Assembly: GCA_015680685.1 (NCBI GenBank) | Contig: MNCI01000563.1 | Location: forward strand, 16,578-80,577 | Length of the DNA stretch: 64,000 nt | Direction: 5' to 3' | Origin: Gnetum montanum | Taxonomy: Eukaryota; Streptophyta; Gnetopsida; Gnetales; Gnetaceae | Shown here: positions 24,466 through 36,570 of the stretch, in pieces | How positions within the stretch are numbered: the stretch's first letter is position 1 | Layout: each line of letters starts with the position of its first letter | Translations under genes and position numbers: made by a program | The notes under the pieces: model-generated | Databases searched by the model: none | Told to the model about the DNA's origin: nothing | The model's input: only the letters and a program-made list of their open reading frames with translations

Positions 24466-27426
24466 CTACTTCAGATATATATGATTCACAGGATTGGGTA
24501 ACTCATTGTCGTTCATATCTGCTAGCTTGAATGCACCGTTTCCATACACATTCGCTACCAAGAAAGGGCCCTCCCAGTTTGCAGAGAACTCGCCTACTAG
24601 TTTGCAAATGGCCGTGAGAACCAAATCTCCCTTCTTGATCGAACGTTGTTGAAGGTTATGACGGTGCTTCTACCTCTGCTTATCTTGATACTTTTCGATG
24701 GTATTAAGCGTCTATATTCACTTCTCCTCTATTGAATCCAAATCCATGATTCGAGACTCGGTGTGTTGAGCCTCATTTATAATCATAGAGAGGACCATTC
24801 GTAGAGAAGGAACTTGTAATTCGAGGGGCTGCACAGCCTCGGATCCATAGACTAGGCTATAGGGTGTACTTTCTATAGCTATTCTGCATGTGGTACGATA
24901 CACCCATAGCACATAGAGGATCTTTTCATGCCCCCATCTCTTGTTGCTGTCAAGCATTTTCTTGAGTAAGTTGATAATGACCTTGTTTGTTGCTTTAGCT
25001 TGACCATTCGCTTGCAAGTAATAAGGTGAGGAAAAAGATTGTTTGATACCAAGTTTGTTGCAAAAGGATTTGGTTTCCAGACTACTAAATTGTGGCCCAT
25101 TGTCCATCATGATAGTCATCGGGAGACCAAATCTAGTTACAATGTTATCTAGAATGAACTGACAGATCTGTTGGGATGTGATCTTTCGCAGAGGAATGGC
25201 TTCCACCCACTTCATGAAATACTCAGTGGCGGTGATTATGAAGCTATGACCTATGGAAGATTTCAGTGTGATAGGCCCTATAATGTCTAATCCCCATCGT
25301 TGAAAGGGCCATGTTATTTGAGTCATGTGTAGTTCTGTAGGCGACACGTGTATAAGGTTCACGTAATGTTGACACGTGTCGCACGTTTTAACCTTTGTAA
25401 GACAGTCTTTTTCCATGTACGGCCAATAATACCTTAAGCAACAGATTTTAGAGGCCATGGCCCGTGGTGCTATGTGTCCTCCGCATAATCCCTCGTGGAC
25501 TTCATCGACTATACATTGCGCTTGATCTTTGTTAATGCAAGTAAGCAGTACTCCATCAAAAGAGCGTCTATAGAGGGTACTATCTCCTATGATGACGTAC
25601 TGCCTAGCTCGCTTGCGAATTGCATCTTTCTGCACACGTTTTAGTTCGTGCGTTTTAGTTTGTCGCCATGCAAGAGGTAATTTTTAATGTTGTCGTACCA
25701 CTCTGGCATTCTATCCTCGAGCAGTGAAGATATTTGCACCGCCTGAATGATAGGGTCTGTACAATCTATTATTAAGGTGGGACAAGTGTTAAACAAGTGC
25801 AATGGCATGTTTAAAGCTAATGTAACCAGTGCATCGGCTAGTGTGTTATCGTTTCGGGGCATGTGTTGGGCATCGATCGTTGTGAACCGCTTCAGAAGAT
25901 CTTTAGCCATATNNNNNNNNNNNNNNNNNNNNNNNNNNNNNNNNNNNNNNNNNNNNNNNNNNNNNNNNNNNNNNNNNNNNNNNNNNNNNNNNNNNNNNNN
26001 NNNNNNNNNNNNNNNNNNNNNNNNNNNNNNNNNNNNNNNNNNNNNNNNNNNNNNNNNNNNNNNNNNNNNNNNNNNNNNNNNNNNNNNNNNNNNNNNNNNN
26101 NNNNNNNNNNNNNNNNNNNNNNNNNNNNNNNNNNNNNNNNNNNNNNNNNNNNNNNNNNNNNNNNNNNNNNNNNNNNNNNNNNNNNNNNNNNNNNNNNNNN
26201 NNNNNNNNNNNNNNNNNNNNNNNNNNNNNNNNNNNNNNNNNNNNNNNNNNNNNNNNNNNNNNNNNNNNNNNNNNNNNNNNNNNNNNNNNNNNNNNNNNNN
26301 NNNNNNNNNNNNNNNNNNNNNNNNNNNNNNNNNNNNNNNNNNNNNNNNNNNNNNNNNNNNNNNNNNNNNNNNNNNNNNNNNNNNNNNNNNNNNNNNNNNN
26401 NNNNNNNNNNNNNNNNNNNNNNNNNNNNNNNNNNNNNNNNNNNNNNNNNNNNNNNNNNNNNNNNNNNNNNNNNNNNNNNNNNNNNNNNNNNNNNNNNNNN
26501 NNNNNNNNNNNNNNNNNNNNNNNNNNNNNNNNNNNNNNNNNNNNNNNNNNNNNNNNNNNNNNNNNNNNNNNNNNNNNNNNNNNNNNNNNNNNNNNNNNNN
26601 NNNNNNNNNNNNNNNNNNNNNNNNNNNNNNNNNNNNNNNNNNNNNNNNNNNNNNNNNNNNNNNNNNNNNNNNNNNNNNNNNNNNNNNNNNNNNNNNNNNN
26701 NNNNNNNNNNNNNNNNNNNNNNNNNNNNNNNNNNNNNNNNNNNNNNNNNNNNNNNNNCCATCCATGAAGGATAAAAGCACATGCCCAGTGGTTGTATCCA
26801 CTAGTTGGTCGATACTCGGTAATGGAAAATTATCCTTGATTGTAGCTTTGTTCAAGTCTCGGAAGTCTATGCAGATGCGTATCTCTCCGGTCTTTTTAGG
26901 AACAACTACAATGTTAGATACCCAGTCTGAGTAATCAACCGCACGAATAAAACCAGCCTGGTACAGTTTAGTGATCTCATCACGTACTGCTAGCATGACT
27001 TTTGGCTTAATTTTTTGTGCTTTTTGTCTAACTGCTTTGATATGGGGATCTAGAATTATGTTGTGTTGTATTAATCTTGGGTCTAGTCCCGGCATATCTT
27101 CGTATGACCATGCAAACACCGTGATATTATTCTGGAGGATCTGTTTTATGTTGTCATGTGCCATTTTGTCTAGTAAAGAACTAACCTTTATGCGTAACCA
27201 CAGAGACCTCATTAAGGAGGTCTTCAATTACATCTCCAGCTTCCAGATCTAGCGTGCGCGTCAATTGTTCTGGCCAGTCTTGAGATGTTTTCGACGTGGC
27301 TATGGTTGCGTCATCGAGGGAAAGGTTAGTTTCTACTAGCGTGAGATCAAATTTTCTAATGATTTCCCCTTGGGGGCTTGTTAAAACTAGGAGCGCAGGT
27401 AAAGTTTTGTCCATTTAGCAATTGTC
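24466..27426 (-). pseudogene. Element B pol: RT, RNase H, integrase
   Basis: RT: after an N-terminal segment (27181-27414), 27227 downward gives 'YQAGFIRAVDYSDWVSN', 'VVPKK' and 'FRDLNKATIKDNFPLPSID', then the assembly gap (25913-26757) removes the palm. After the gap come RNase H (to 25641) and integrase (25635-24718). Integrase has an HHCC-type finger ending 'CDTCQ', then 'WGLDIIGP' and 'MDNGPQF' with two catalytic aspartates. The expected catalytic glutamate, 35 residues further on in 'QANGQAKATNK', is lysine. The frame shifts near 24700 and the C-terminal domain continues ('GEFSANWEGPFLV') to a stop at 24466. A plausible splice acceptor (TTTTGCAG, ending 27427 on the minus strand) precedes RT. 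Confidence 0.9.
25913..26757. other. Assembly gap (845 N)
   Basis: This is a run of N that hides the RT palm and part of RNase H of element B. Frames drawn across it on either strand are meaningless except for B's pol, whose flanks on both sides match RT and RNase H in the same orientation. Confidence 0.99.
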
Positions 27427-27764
27427 CTGCAAAATTGTCAAATATGAAAGTAATTAGAAAAATGCTAAGTTGGATGTGATAAACATTTAGCGTATAGCAC
27501 TTCTTTTAGTCTAAAAGGAAAAAGGATGTGATGTGACGTTGCTGAGCATCGGAACCTGACTAAATTTTGAACATTGTGAACAGCCTGTAATTAATGTGAC
27601 CTGATTACGAGGAGATAAGATGCAATAGTTTAAGGTCATTTCAGACTGTAATGCATGCGATATCTACCACAATTAATGCCTTGATTTTCGATTTCCAGCT
27701 CATACTGGCACCAGCATTTGGGCAAGTCTTGCTTTAATCGGGCATCAAGTCAGTTAGTTTTGCA

Positions 27765-27770
27765 TATAAG
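27765..27770 (+). promoter_or_regulatory. Possible TATA box of the antisense gene in B
   Basis: The plus strand reads gcatataagtagg, a TATA-like word 148 bp upstream of the likely start codon at 27913. Its direction fits the antisense gene, not the retrotransposon. This is inference from one short motif. Confidence 0.35.
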
Positions 27771-27912
27771 TAGGCAGTTCGCATCGAAAACAGTCTGTTG
27801 GCTATCACAAATTTGAATTCTTGGCTGTCACCGAGAGAAGGAAAAAGAGCAAAAGACTACAGCATGTTATTTGTGAAGGTATTCAGGTGTGAAGGTGTTC
27901 AGGACTGCAACA

Positions 27913-30900
27913 ATGGCGCCGAAAGTTAGAGGAAAGAATACCAAGTTGGCTAAAATTAACGAAGTACAAGGGAGCCTGCAGCGTGCTTCGCAGGCCTTGG
28001 TCGAAGTGAGGGATGTCACTCCCTTGAATCGATAGGCCATCTCTTATTTACTCGTATTGATTCTTCTAATACGCTCTTTTTTTGTGTTTATTCTTTTTGC
28101 GTCCTCTGCGTAAACTAGAGTTTTATGCTGTAGACCTCGTATTGAAGCGAGGGTTTAGACGACAGTATTGCATCTATCATCGTTGTCTGAGACAGACCTT
28201 GTACTATTACAAAGGTTTCAGCAATTTTGGTTGTATGGCTAGAGCGTAATTTTATAAATTTTCCTATAGTTTAAGCATGCAATCAGAATCTAGATGGTAA
28301 CGTGTTTATTTTCTGTACAGTATCATGGTGAAACCCGTCCTAATCGTTCTGGATATAGTCGGGGTTTTATGTTGTATAAACCCTATCGTACCCAATGTTC
28401 CTCCCCCTCAGACTTGGTTGCAGGGGAAGGCTATATGGTTCTAAAAGGGTGCGCTGGAGTTTCTACATTTTTGCTATGTAACTATAGTATTATCGTGTGG
28501 TCGCATCTGTCGGGCGATGTGGCTGGCACTATTTTGAAACATCTGTTAGTGGGTTCTACGTAGGACATCCTGGCTTTCTTGACAGATGGGGCTATTAACA
28601 CTGGGCATCCCCAGGACCGCGAACTTAGTGCTAGAGGATTCAGGTGTTTAAGTTGGATCTAGGAGATGCCCATATTTAGCTGCTATCATGCATATAATAC
28701 TTTGTTCGTGGCTCGTCATGTTTCAACTTACTTTCAGAATCCTCCAGGCACGGTGTATTATTTAGGCAAGTAAGTTGTTTTACTGGCGGTATTGTCAATA
28801 TGCTTCTAATGTCTGAATTTGCAAACTGTAGAAAAGTAATGTGTTATATGATACAGGTTTTTCATCAACGAGAATGGGTTAGTAGGCAATGGTGATACAT
28901 TGTCTTGGACCGAAATGGCAATAAAGGAGTTTATGTCTACCAGCAACGTACGCGCCAGTGTAATGGGACAGACGGCCTTCAACATTCATGAGTATCCCAC
29001 CCATTATGCTGATTCCTTCAAAAATTGTCAGAATTTCGGGTGGTTACATAAAGAATGGACTTTGAACCCACCCCTTACCCTCGTGGACGTGCAAAGGAAG
29101 CTCCCTCCATTTCCTTTGCCATTTGGACCAGGTAAGGTTTTGTTGCTGCTATTAGTTACAGGGTATTATATTTTTTTGGTTTTGAAATGTTGCATAACAG
29201 TGTTTTCGCTATGTTGATATGTTCCATGTATTATCAGTCAGGGAATCCCAAGAGATTACCATCACTAATTCTGGCCGCGAGGCGAACACCCTCCTTTTCT
29301 GCTATGGCTACATAAAGGAGGTACAACGCTGGCTTGGCCACGTAGTGGCCCCAGTTGCGTTGGTCGCCAAGCTGCGGGAAGCAAGGCTGATGCATTTATT
29401 TCTGGTCGTAACCCCTGATGTCCCCGCAAGCGAAATGTTGACCCTAGTTAACTCCTTCAGCGAGGGAGCTGAACGTTTTTGCACACGCGTGCGTCACATG
29501 CTTGTAAAGTTTGATATCGACGCTCAGCTATTCACTAACCTCTTTGGCGTCCCCTCTGACGATCTTCCCATAGAGGAAAAATCAGGGGAGAAGCATCAAA
29601 TGTTAAAAAGAGTTGGAGGAGTGGTTGGGGATGAAGAAGGAGGCCAAGGGGATCCCTTGTGAAAAGATTGAATTAGAGGTTGCCAAGACTATTTATCCCC
29701 TCTTCCGAGCCCAAGCCTTCCCCAAAACACTCTCGCAGGGGAGGTTCTTTACTATAGAATAGGCCCGTATTATGTGAGAGGTGATGGAGGAGGGGACCCA
29801 ATTTGACTGGGCAAGCTATTTCGCTAAGGGGTTATGCATTGAAATGGTGAGACTCCGTCAAAAGCTCGAGTCGCGTTTCAGTGTGCACTTCGCCTTCTTC
29901 ATAGCTTGCCTCCAGCGTTTTGCCAAATTTTTGGTTATCTAGAGGAATGGGGTCTGGGTCCTACAAGACCGAGACCAGTTATCCAAACCTTGGATTTCTC
30001 ATATCTTCAGCACTACTCAGGCACAGGATCCTCCAGAGGGAATTGGGGAGTCACTATCTATAACGACTAGGGATTTGGTGGCATCTCAAATGTGGGGCCC
30101 TGACAGTGTAGCTGGGGCACTTCCCACTTACACTGGTGATGCATCATGGGGAAAGCGCATGGCTACAGAGATAGTAGACGCCTTGGTTCAGCGTAAAATA
30201 CCTTGCTTAACCGAGGCCCCTATGGAACTAGCAGGTGGCACGGGCAGAACTGTGCAAGTCAGAGTCCAGTGGAGTAAACCTCCACCTGGTAAGCATAAAT
30301 ACATAGTGAAAGTTATGGAAATTATTGTATTATGCAACTTTATTCAAGGTATTCTAAATCGTTTAAATGTGTTATGTGGCATGAACAGGGAGACCTATAG
30401 AACGGTTGACCCTTGAAACATGGGCAGTGGTATTACGGCATGGGGAAGGGGCCCCAGTTTTGGAAGAGGAGGCCCCAACTGTTAGAATAAGTGATGCACA
30501 AACTCTTGTGCGTGAGGAGAGAGAGGAGGCGAAAAAAGTTGACACACTCCCCACTGTAATAGGTAGAGGTAATCAGTGTATTAGAATTTTTTGTTTGGAA
30601 TTCTGTTAATAACTAGAAATTTTGACTTAATTACGCTATAGATGAACAAGGTGCATCCCCGTCCGTCATTGTCAGCAGAGTGTGGGGGGAATTCCCTGAT
30701 AAGTTTGCCTTCATGGAAGACATTGTCAGTGACATGATCGAGTGCCTCGAGCACGTGGATCCTGGTGCTGGTATGTTACTGCTATTGTACGCTTATTTTA
30801 TTATAAGGTTATGATGTTTATTTACATTTGATAATATTTGTTATCAGGAGCTCGCCTTCGATGGGACCCCACAGAGCCCATTGACCTAGACACAGTCGAG

Positions 30901-31975
30901 CCCTCATCGGATGGTACGGTCGTGCCATGCAACATTTATGAGGAAATGCGTAAATGTGCGTTATGCTCGACTCACTCCTTGTGGGAGAGTTAAAACGTCA
31001 ATGAAGACCTCTAGAAGAAGCTGCAAAGGTCAGAGAAAGAAAGGATGTCTCTGACCAAAGAGGTTGGAGACTTAAAATTGCGATGTGAATTCCTGCAGGT
31101 GTGAGGAATGGATGAAGAGGACTGGTAGACGGCTGTTATCAACTAAGCTTGCTACTGGACCGCAGTCAGAAATAGTGTTCAAACCAGTCAAGAATTGGTG
31201 GAGCAAAGGATGCAAATAGAACTCTTGGCCCAAAAGAACCAGGACTGGAAGGATTTTTGCACAAGCGTCCAAGAGTGGGGGTAGAAAGAAAAGGATCACA
31301 AGCATCTGTATAAGCGAGAAAGTCTCACTTATCGTCAACACTATCGAGATTCTGACATTCAAGCTCAATCCTTGTGGGTGTTCCTCGATGTCATAGGTGC
31401 ATCTAAGGCCTTCGAGAAGTTCCAAGAGCAGGTGACGGTAAGCGCGTCCCTAGAAAGGGAAATTACTCTTCCCGGGGAAGAGACTACAGTACCTACTTTC
31501 TTCCCTGAACCACCCCGATGGACTAGCATGGAGAAAGGGAAAGTGAAGTTTGGAGCTATTCTGGGGGATGGAGTATGGTTAGAGTTAATCAAAGACGAAA
31601 TCATGCAACTCCTGTGGGTCAGTTTAGACCAACTCCCCTTTGCTGCAGATGTAGGACCATCGTGAGTAAGTTTGAATTTTATTGAGTTTAAATTTTCTGA
31701 TTTGTTTTATCATGGTTTTTGCTTATGTATATTGTATGTAGGTACAAGAAGTGGATGAAGGAGGTGAACAGGATGAGGAGCGTGTTCAGGAAGAAGAGCG
31801 TAATGAAGCAAACCGTACTCTTGGGAAGCCTGTGTTAGTGCAAGAACCTCGTGAAGATGACATTCCTCACGAAGGAATACTCTCCAAAAAGGATGGCCCA
31901 CTCCAGGATGATTTTTTAGGGTTAGAGGCAGACTTAAGGGATACTGGTGACAGTGGTACTAGGGGGGATGTGTAA
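27913..31975 (+). pseudogene. Antisense multi-exon gene of element B (unknown family)
   Basis: Eight exons on the plus strand: 27913-28005 (end uncertain), 28321-28769, 28857-29131, 29238-30288, 30389-30568, 30642-30770, 30848-31665 and 31742-31975. Introns 2 to 7 are 73-106 bp, all GT...AG, and joining them keeps one frame. The product would be about 1,070 residues: start 'MAPKVRGKNTKLAKINE', a region with 'VWSHLSGDV' and 'NPPGTVYYLGK', a helical middle with 'LFGVPSDDL', 'YPLFRAQAF' and 'RFAKFLV', a charged coiled-coil-like part (30990-31300), and an acidic tail. Twelve in-frame stops (28561, 28660, 29760, 29775, 29940, 30991, 31012, 31102, 31126, 31144, 31282, 31663) and a frameshift near 29607 make it a pseudogene. 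I do not recognise the family; it lacks visible retroviral domains. Confidence 0.8.
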
Positions 31976-32537
31976 TTGTGATTTACGCATAATTTTATTG
32001 ATGAAATTTGAACAATGGTAATATGAATGTTGGTGAGATTACTCATGAGATTTTTCTTATGGCTTTTATTTAATTTTATGTCTTTATTTATACAAAGCAT
32101 AAACAGGATGGAATTAAAGACTTTGGATAGGTTGCGTTATTATGACTGTAGAATGGAGTATCTAGTTTAAGGCCATTGCGGGCCGTCACATAGCATTTTC
32201 ATAAGATATAAATAGAATGAACTTGCTATTTTTAGGCCATTATGGGCCTTTATTTATTTTTAGACCATTGCGGGCCACCGCTAGTTTTAGGCCATTGCGG
32301 GCCATTTGCGTACGTCTGGGAGTGTAATTAATAAAAATGTACATATCTGCGTAATTGTGCTAATATGACTAGTAGAAGTCAAGAAGCGTAAATAGCATAA
32401 AATGGAGAATGTAAATAGCATAATTGATAGAAATCGTAAATACATTTATGTATATTAAAGAAAACTAACAATCAAATTCGATAAGTGTAAGCAAAAAACT
32501 AGTAAAAGTGTAACGATGCGCGTAAATACCACTCAGA
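31976..32537. other. Spacer between antisense gene and protease of B
   Basis: This AT-rich noncoding stretch separates the convergent 3' ends of the antisense gene (plus) and gag-protease (minus). It contains four copies of a GGCCATTGCGGGCC-like palindrome at 32171-32303 and several gcgtaa/gcataa words at 32320-32525. It would be the 5' end of any sense-strand intron running from protease to RT. Confidence 0.6.
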
Positions 32538-33380
32538 TCAATCACTAGCCCACAGTTGTTTCTTAATGGCTTTTACGTTCAGCGATGCGTAAGGACGAGG
32601 AGGTTTATGGCCTGACTCTTCTATATCATCCTCTCCTCCCTGAAATGGTAAGTTGGCCCAGGCTAGGCTGTCATCATCGATTTTAACTTGTTCGGAGACT
32701 TGGACATGGGTTTGGTCTTCAGGCATCTCGATCTCCAAACCCCGTTCTTCTTTGATGTTATTGATAGTCCTAGAAGTTATTTCATCACCGTGTATTACTA
32801 CCTCTCTCCCTGTGTAAGGGAGGTGTATCTCTTGGTGTATTGGTGATGAAATTGCCCTCAGTTGGGCCAGCCAGTACCTCCCTAGAATCAGGTTGAAATC
32901 GGGCATCTCCTCGACAACAAGAAATGTAGCCTTTATTGGGAATTGATCCCCTGCCACAAATTCAATATGCACCATTCCCTTGACTTGAACTCGTGCCCCA
33001 TTGAACGACTTTAGGCACGATGTCATTGTAGGACTGATCTGGTCGACCAGGCCCAACTTATCCACTATAGGATAAGGGATGACATTCGCAGCCGCGCCAT
33101 CGTCACCGTGCACCCTCTGAATCCGATATTGACCAACCTAGATGGTGATGAACATGGGTTCTATCATCACTTGACCTTTCTCGGGATCATCTTTGATGGA
33201 TTTATCATGAAAGGTCAGAGGGGTTGGTTTAGGTTGCTCAGTGGCGGGAGGAAGTATAACAACATGTATCACTTCTTCTTCCGCTGGTAAGCTTTCATCC
33301 ATAGGTATGGATGTCAACATACGAACCATAGCCTCACGATGCTTTTGAGATGTCATAAGAAATTCATAGAGGCTCAGCAT
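32538..33380 (-). pseudogene. Element B aspartic protease region
   Basis: The open frame 32538-33113 starts within the active-site motif 'GDDGAAANVIPYPIVDKLG', equivalent to the D-S/T-G-A..N-V-P motif of Ty3/gypsy proteases, and contains the later 'DFNLILGRYWL' segment expected of the family. The preceding frame (33138-33380) carries the linker from gag. The frame ends at a stop at 32538, after 'KQLWASD', before the spacer with the antisense gene. DDG rather than DSG or DTG at the active site may be a mutation or a family variant. Confidence 0.85.
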
Positions 33381-33401
33381 TTTGTTCTTCTATTTCAAAG
33401 C

Positions 33402-36346
33402 CTACTTGACTTGCGTAAATGCGTTGAGGAGGTCCCGTTCTAGGCTGGATTGGTTATCTCCTCTGTCTTCTTCCATTCGTCCTAAGAGACGAATCTCCCG
33501 AGGCGGAACAACATCAGTCGGAGGATTGTGTTTCTTCCTGTCAAGGGGAGGTGGTTGTATTTCTGTACCCTTGCCTTGCCCATAAGGTGCAGGCACAGGG
33601 ATAGAGGCCAGGGGCCTGGGCTTAGCGAAGCCTAGCGTAGATTTGTTTTTGGTGGCATTGATTGATGCATCTCCTTCCTTTTTTTTATTTGGTGGCAGTT
33701 GGTGGTTTTGGTTAGAAGCTTTCCCCTACGTAAAAGGGGAAACTGGTGGTCTTGGTACCCTAAGGATAAAAGTTACCTTAGGAGTGGGTGCGCACATGGC
33801 CGTGGCTTTATCGCTAACGTGAGATCAAGTTATGGTTGGAGAGGGCACCTGAATAACAAAGGGTGGCCTCGAGATGCCGGTAATCGTCAATGAAGAACTT
33901 GTCCCCTGGGGTGAGTTGGTAGGTACGTGTAAAACGAAGGGTTGTTTAGGCAGTACCTTCCCTTCACTGTCTGTACTTACCACGTTGATTGTGTACGGTG
34001 CGTTATTTGCATTTAACGAGTCTTTATACACATCCAACGCCTGGTTTTTGGGACGTGTTGGACTACTACCGTCTAGTTTAAGATAACCATCATCAATCAT
34101 GCGTTGAATGTCATCCTTCAACACCCAACAGTAATCGGTATCATGACCACACAACTGATGGTAGTCACAAAAGCAGTCCAGCCTAAAAGATTTCGGAACT
34201 AGTGGTTCGTTAGGTAGGGCTAAAGAAGGATTCTTCAGCAATTCACAATGACACCTGTGACGCTGGAGAGCTTCTTCGGATACCTTTTTATTCTGAATGT
34301 ATCCTGACCCTAATAATTGTTTCAACAGTTCCGAATGTTTTATAGGCAGGGCTGTGTATTTTGAGCGATCTTTACACTTGAAGTTTGGCCTTGGCTGGGG
34401 GGCTTTTCAGGGGTGGGTGTGTCCTAACTGGTGCTTCTTGCACTAGCCTCGGTCTCAGCAGATGCTATGGGTGCCTTCTTGTTATTCTTGTTTTTAGCGC
34501 CCTCAGCTAGCGTAGCTACTGTCTTTGTTGTTGCTTTACCCTTGTCTTTACCCTTATTATTGACGTTTTTATAGGCCACGTACGCTGGGTCTTTACTAGC
34601 CTCAACAGCATCCTAGATGCTCTTAGTTTGGGCGAAAGCCTAACTCAAGGAGCTAGGGGCAAGGTAATACAGTTTAGACTTGATGAAGTCCTTAACTGCT
34701 CCTTTGAAAATAGCCAGCAGATGGGCTTCCGCGATAGGTTCATGGATTTCATTCAAGGTAGCACTCCATCACTGTATAAACCTCTGGACTAGTTCAAGTG
34801 GATCCTGCTTCACTCCCATAAGTTGGTCTAGTGTGACTTTTGGCTTTAAATTGTACTTAAAGCGAGTCACGAATTGTGTTAGGAGTTCTTCCAGGGTTGA
34901 GATGGAATAGCGAGGAAGCGCTCGATACCAGTCCAAAGCTTTCCCTGCCAGAGACATTACAAAGACATGGATAATTGTATGAGGCCATTGCTGCAATAAC
35001 AAGGATTCAGACCTAAAGGTAACAAGGTGAGCGTTAGGATCTCCTTCCCTATTATATTTAGTAAAATGGGGCAACGACATCCCTAGAGGCAATGATAGCA
35101 TTGGAACCACTAGGCTGATAGGATCATCCTGGTAGAAATCCATGATTTGTATCGTATCAGAGCCAGCAGCTTTAAGGTGCTTAACTTCCTCAGTGAGGGT
35201 CTGAATAAGAAAAAAGGCTTGATCCAGACTTGGCGATGAAGAATTTTGTGCAAGAGGAGCAAGGGGTTGGACTGAAAGGGTAGTGCCAGGCAATGGGAAT
35301 GAAGCGATGGTTTGGCTGACAGGTGGTGCAATAGAGACTGTCCCCGCAGATGGAGCTACCTATGGAAGCCACCACCCATTAGGTTGAGTAGAGAGATTGG
35401 TTGTCACCAGGTGTGTAGGATGGAGATTGTAAGGGTATTGTAGGTTTATTTGTGGGACATGCATGGTAGGTGCGTCTAAGGGTTGTGCACCGTATAATGC
35501 AGATTGATTATGTAAGATAGACGGGATCCACTGACCAGCCATGGGTCGTTGAATGGATTGCTGTAATTGAACAGTGGTTGTGATCTGTTGTCTTGCAATG
35601 GGTTGCACCGGATTTTGCACCGGGCGGGTTATAGGTGTGGTATGAGGTTGCACGTGGGGAATAAAATGAGGTGCGGTAGACGCAGGTACCACCGACAGAA
35701 TACTGATTACACATGATGACGAGACTACCCCCATGTTATTTTGAGATGTTATTTGTACTTGTAGGACTGAGGATTGCGTAGTGACCTGCAGGACGACAGG
35801 AATATGAGTTTGTGTAGTCATGACTAAGTTGAGATGGGAGGCTTCTCCGGTGAGAGGAAATAGGAAATTTATGTATGTATGGGGGCTGAGAGTATGATCT
35901 GAATTCATGTGTTCAGATTGGGCTATGAATTCATCTTCTTCCTCTTCCCCGTTTTGAGGTTCTAGAAGGGACCGTGTAGTCTGACTCCTAGCCATAACCA
36001 GCTGGGTCAGGAGTTCATGATAATGTTTGGTCAGGGGGATAATGTCATAGGCGGTAGGGGTGAAATCTTGGCCCCCTTTGTGGATTACCTCAAAATTTTG
36101 TTTTGCCTCAATCTTAGCTCAGCTAAGAGCAAGCTTTGCCTGAATCTTGACGCAAATGAAATTGTACTCTTCCAGAGTCATGGCGGTGAATATAGGATCC
36201 TTGCCCTATAACCTCAATGAACGATGCGATGGCCCCTGAGGTCCTATTGCACCAGAAGCTGGTCCGGTGGTGGTGATGGGATTTATGGATGTGGCACCTG
36301 AGTTGGTGGTGATCATAGCAGCAGTGGTTGCATATGTAGAATCCAT
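33402..36346 (-). pseudogene. Element B gag
   Basis: A likely start ATG is at 36346. The N-terminal part is interrupted by stops near 36210 and 36125, then an open segment at 35995-35360 is rich in Q, T, P and S. The capsid-like core is 35293-34769, with 'PHFTKYNREGDPNAHL' and 'SLAGKALDWYRALP', typical of plant retrotransposon gag (Tat/Athila type). A finger-like motif follows near 34140 ('CDYHQLCGHDTDYC', C-X2-H-X4-H-X4-C). A proline-rich linker reaches 33402. Several frameshifts separate these parts. The N-terminal half aligns with A's gag at 39414-39797 ('YNLICVK' against 'YNFICVK'). Confidence 0.88.
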
Positions 36347-36570
36347 TTTTCAAAGAGGTTAATGACAACAAATGACAGGATCTAAAAGGTGATAGCCAAA
36401 CAGAATTATGAATGGGCTTTTTGCCCTGTAGGATTCCAAAGGAATCATTGCTGTGACCAATCTACACCACACGATTTCATAAACTTCCTTAGAGGTATTA
36501 CGTTTACATTTTTATAGGCGTGGGTATGGATCGCTTACAGGGCTACCCGTAAAGTACAGATCGGAGGTTC

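Noticed and set aside
25747-26934. Long plus-strand and minus-strand frames of about 300-400 codons across 25747-26934
   Set aside because: They are open only because the 845-N gap gives no stops. Only the minus-strand pol of B has real matching sequence on both sides.
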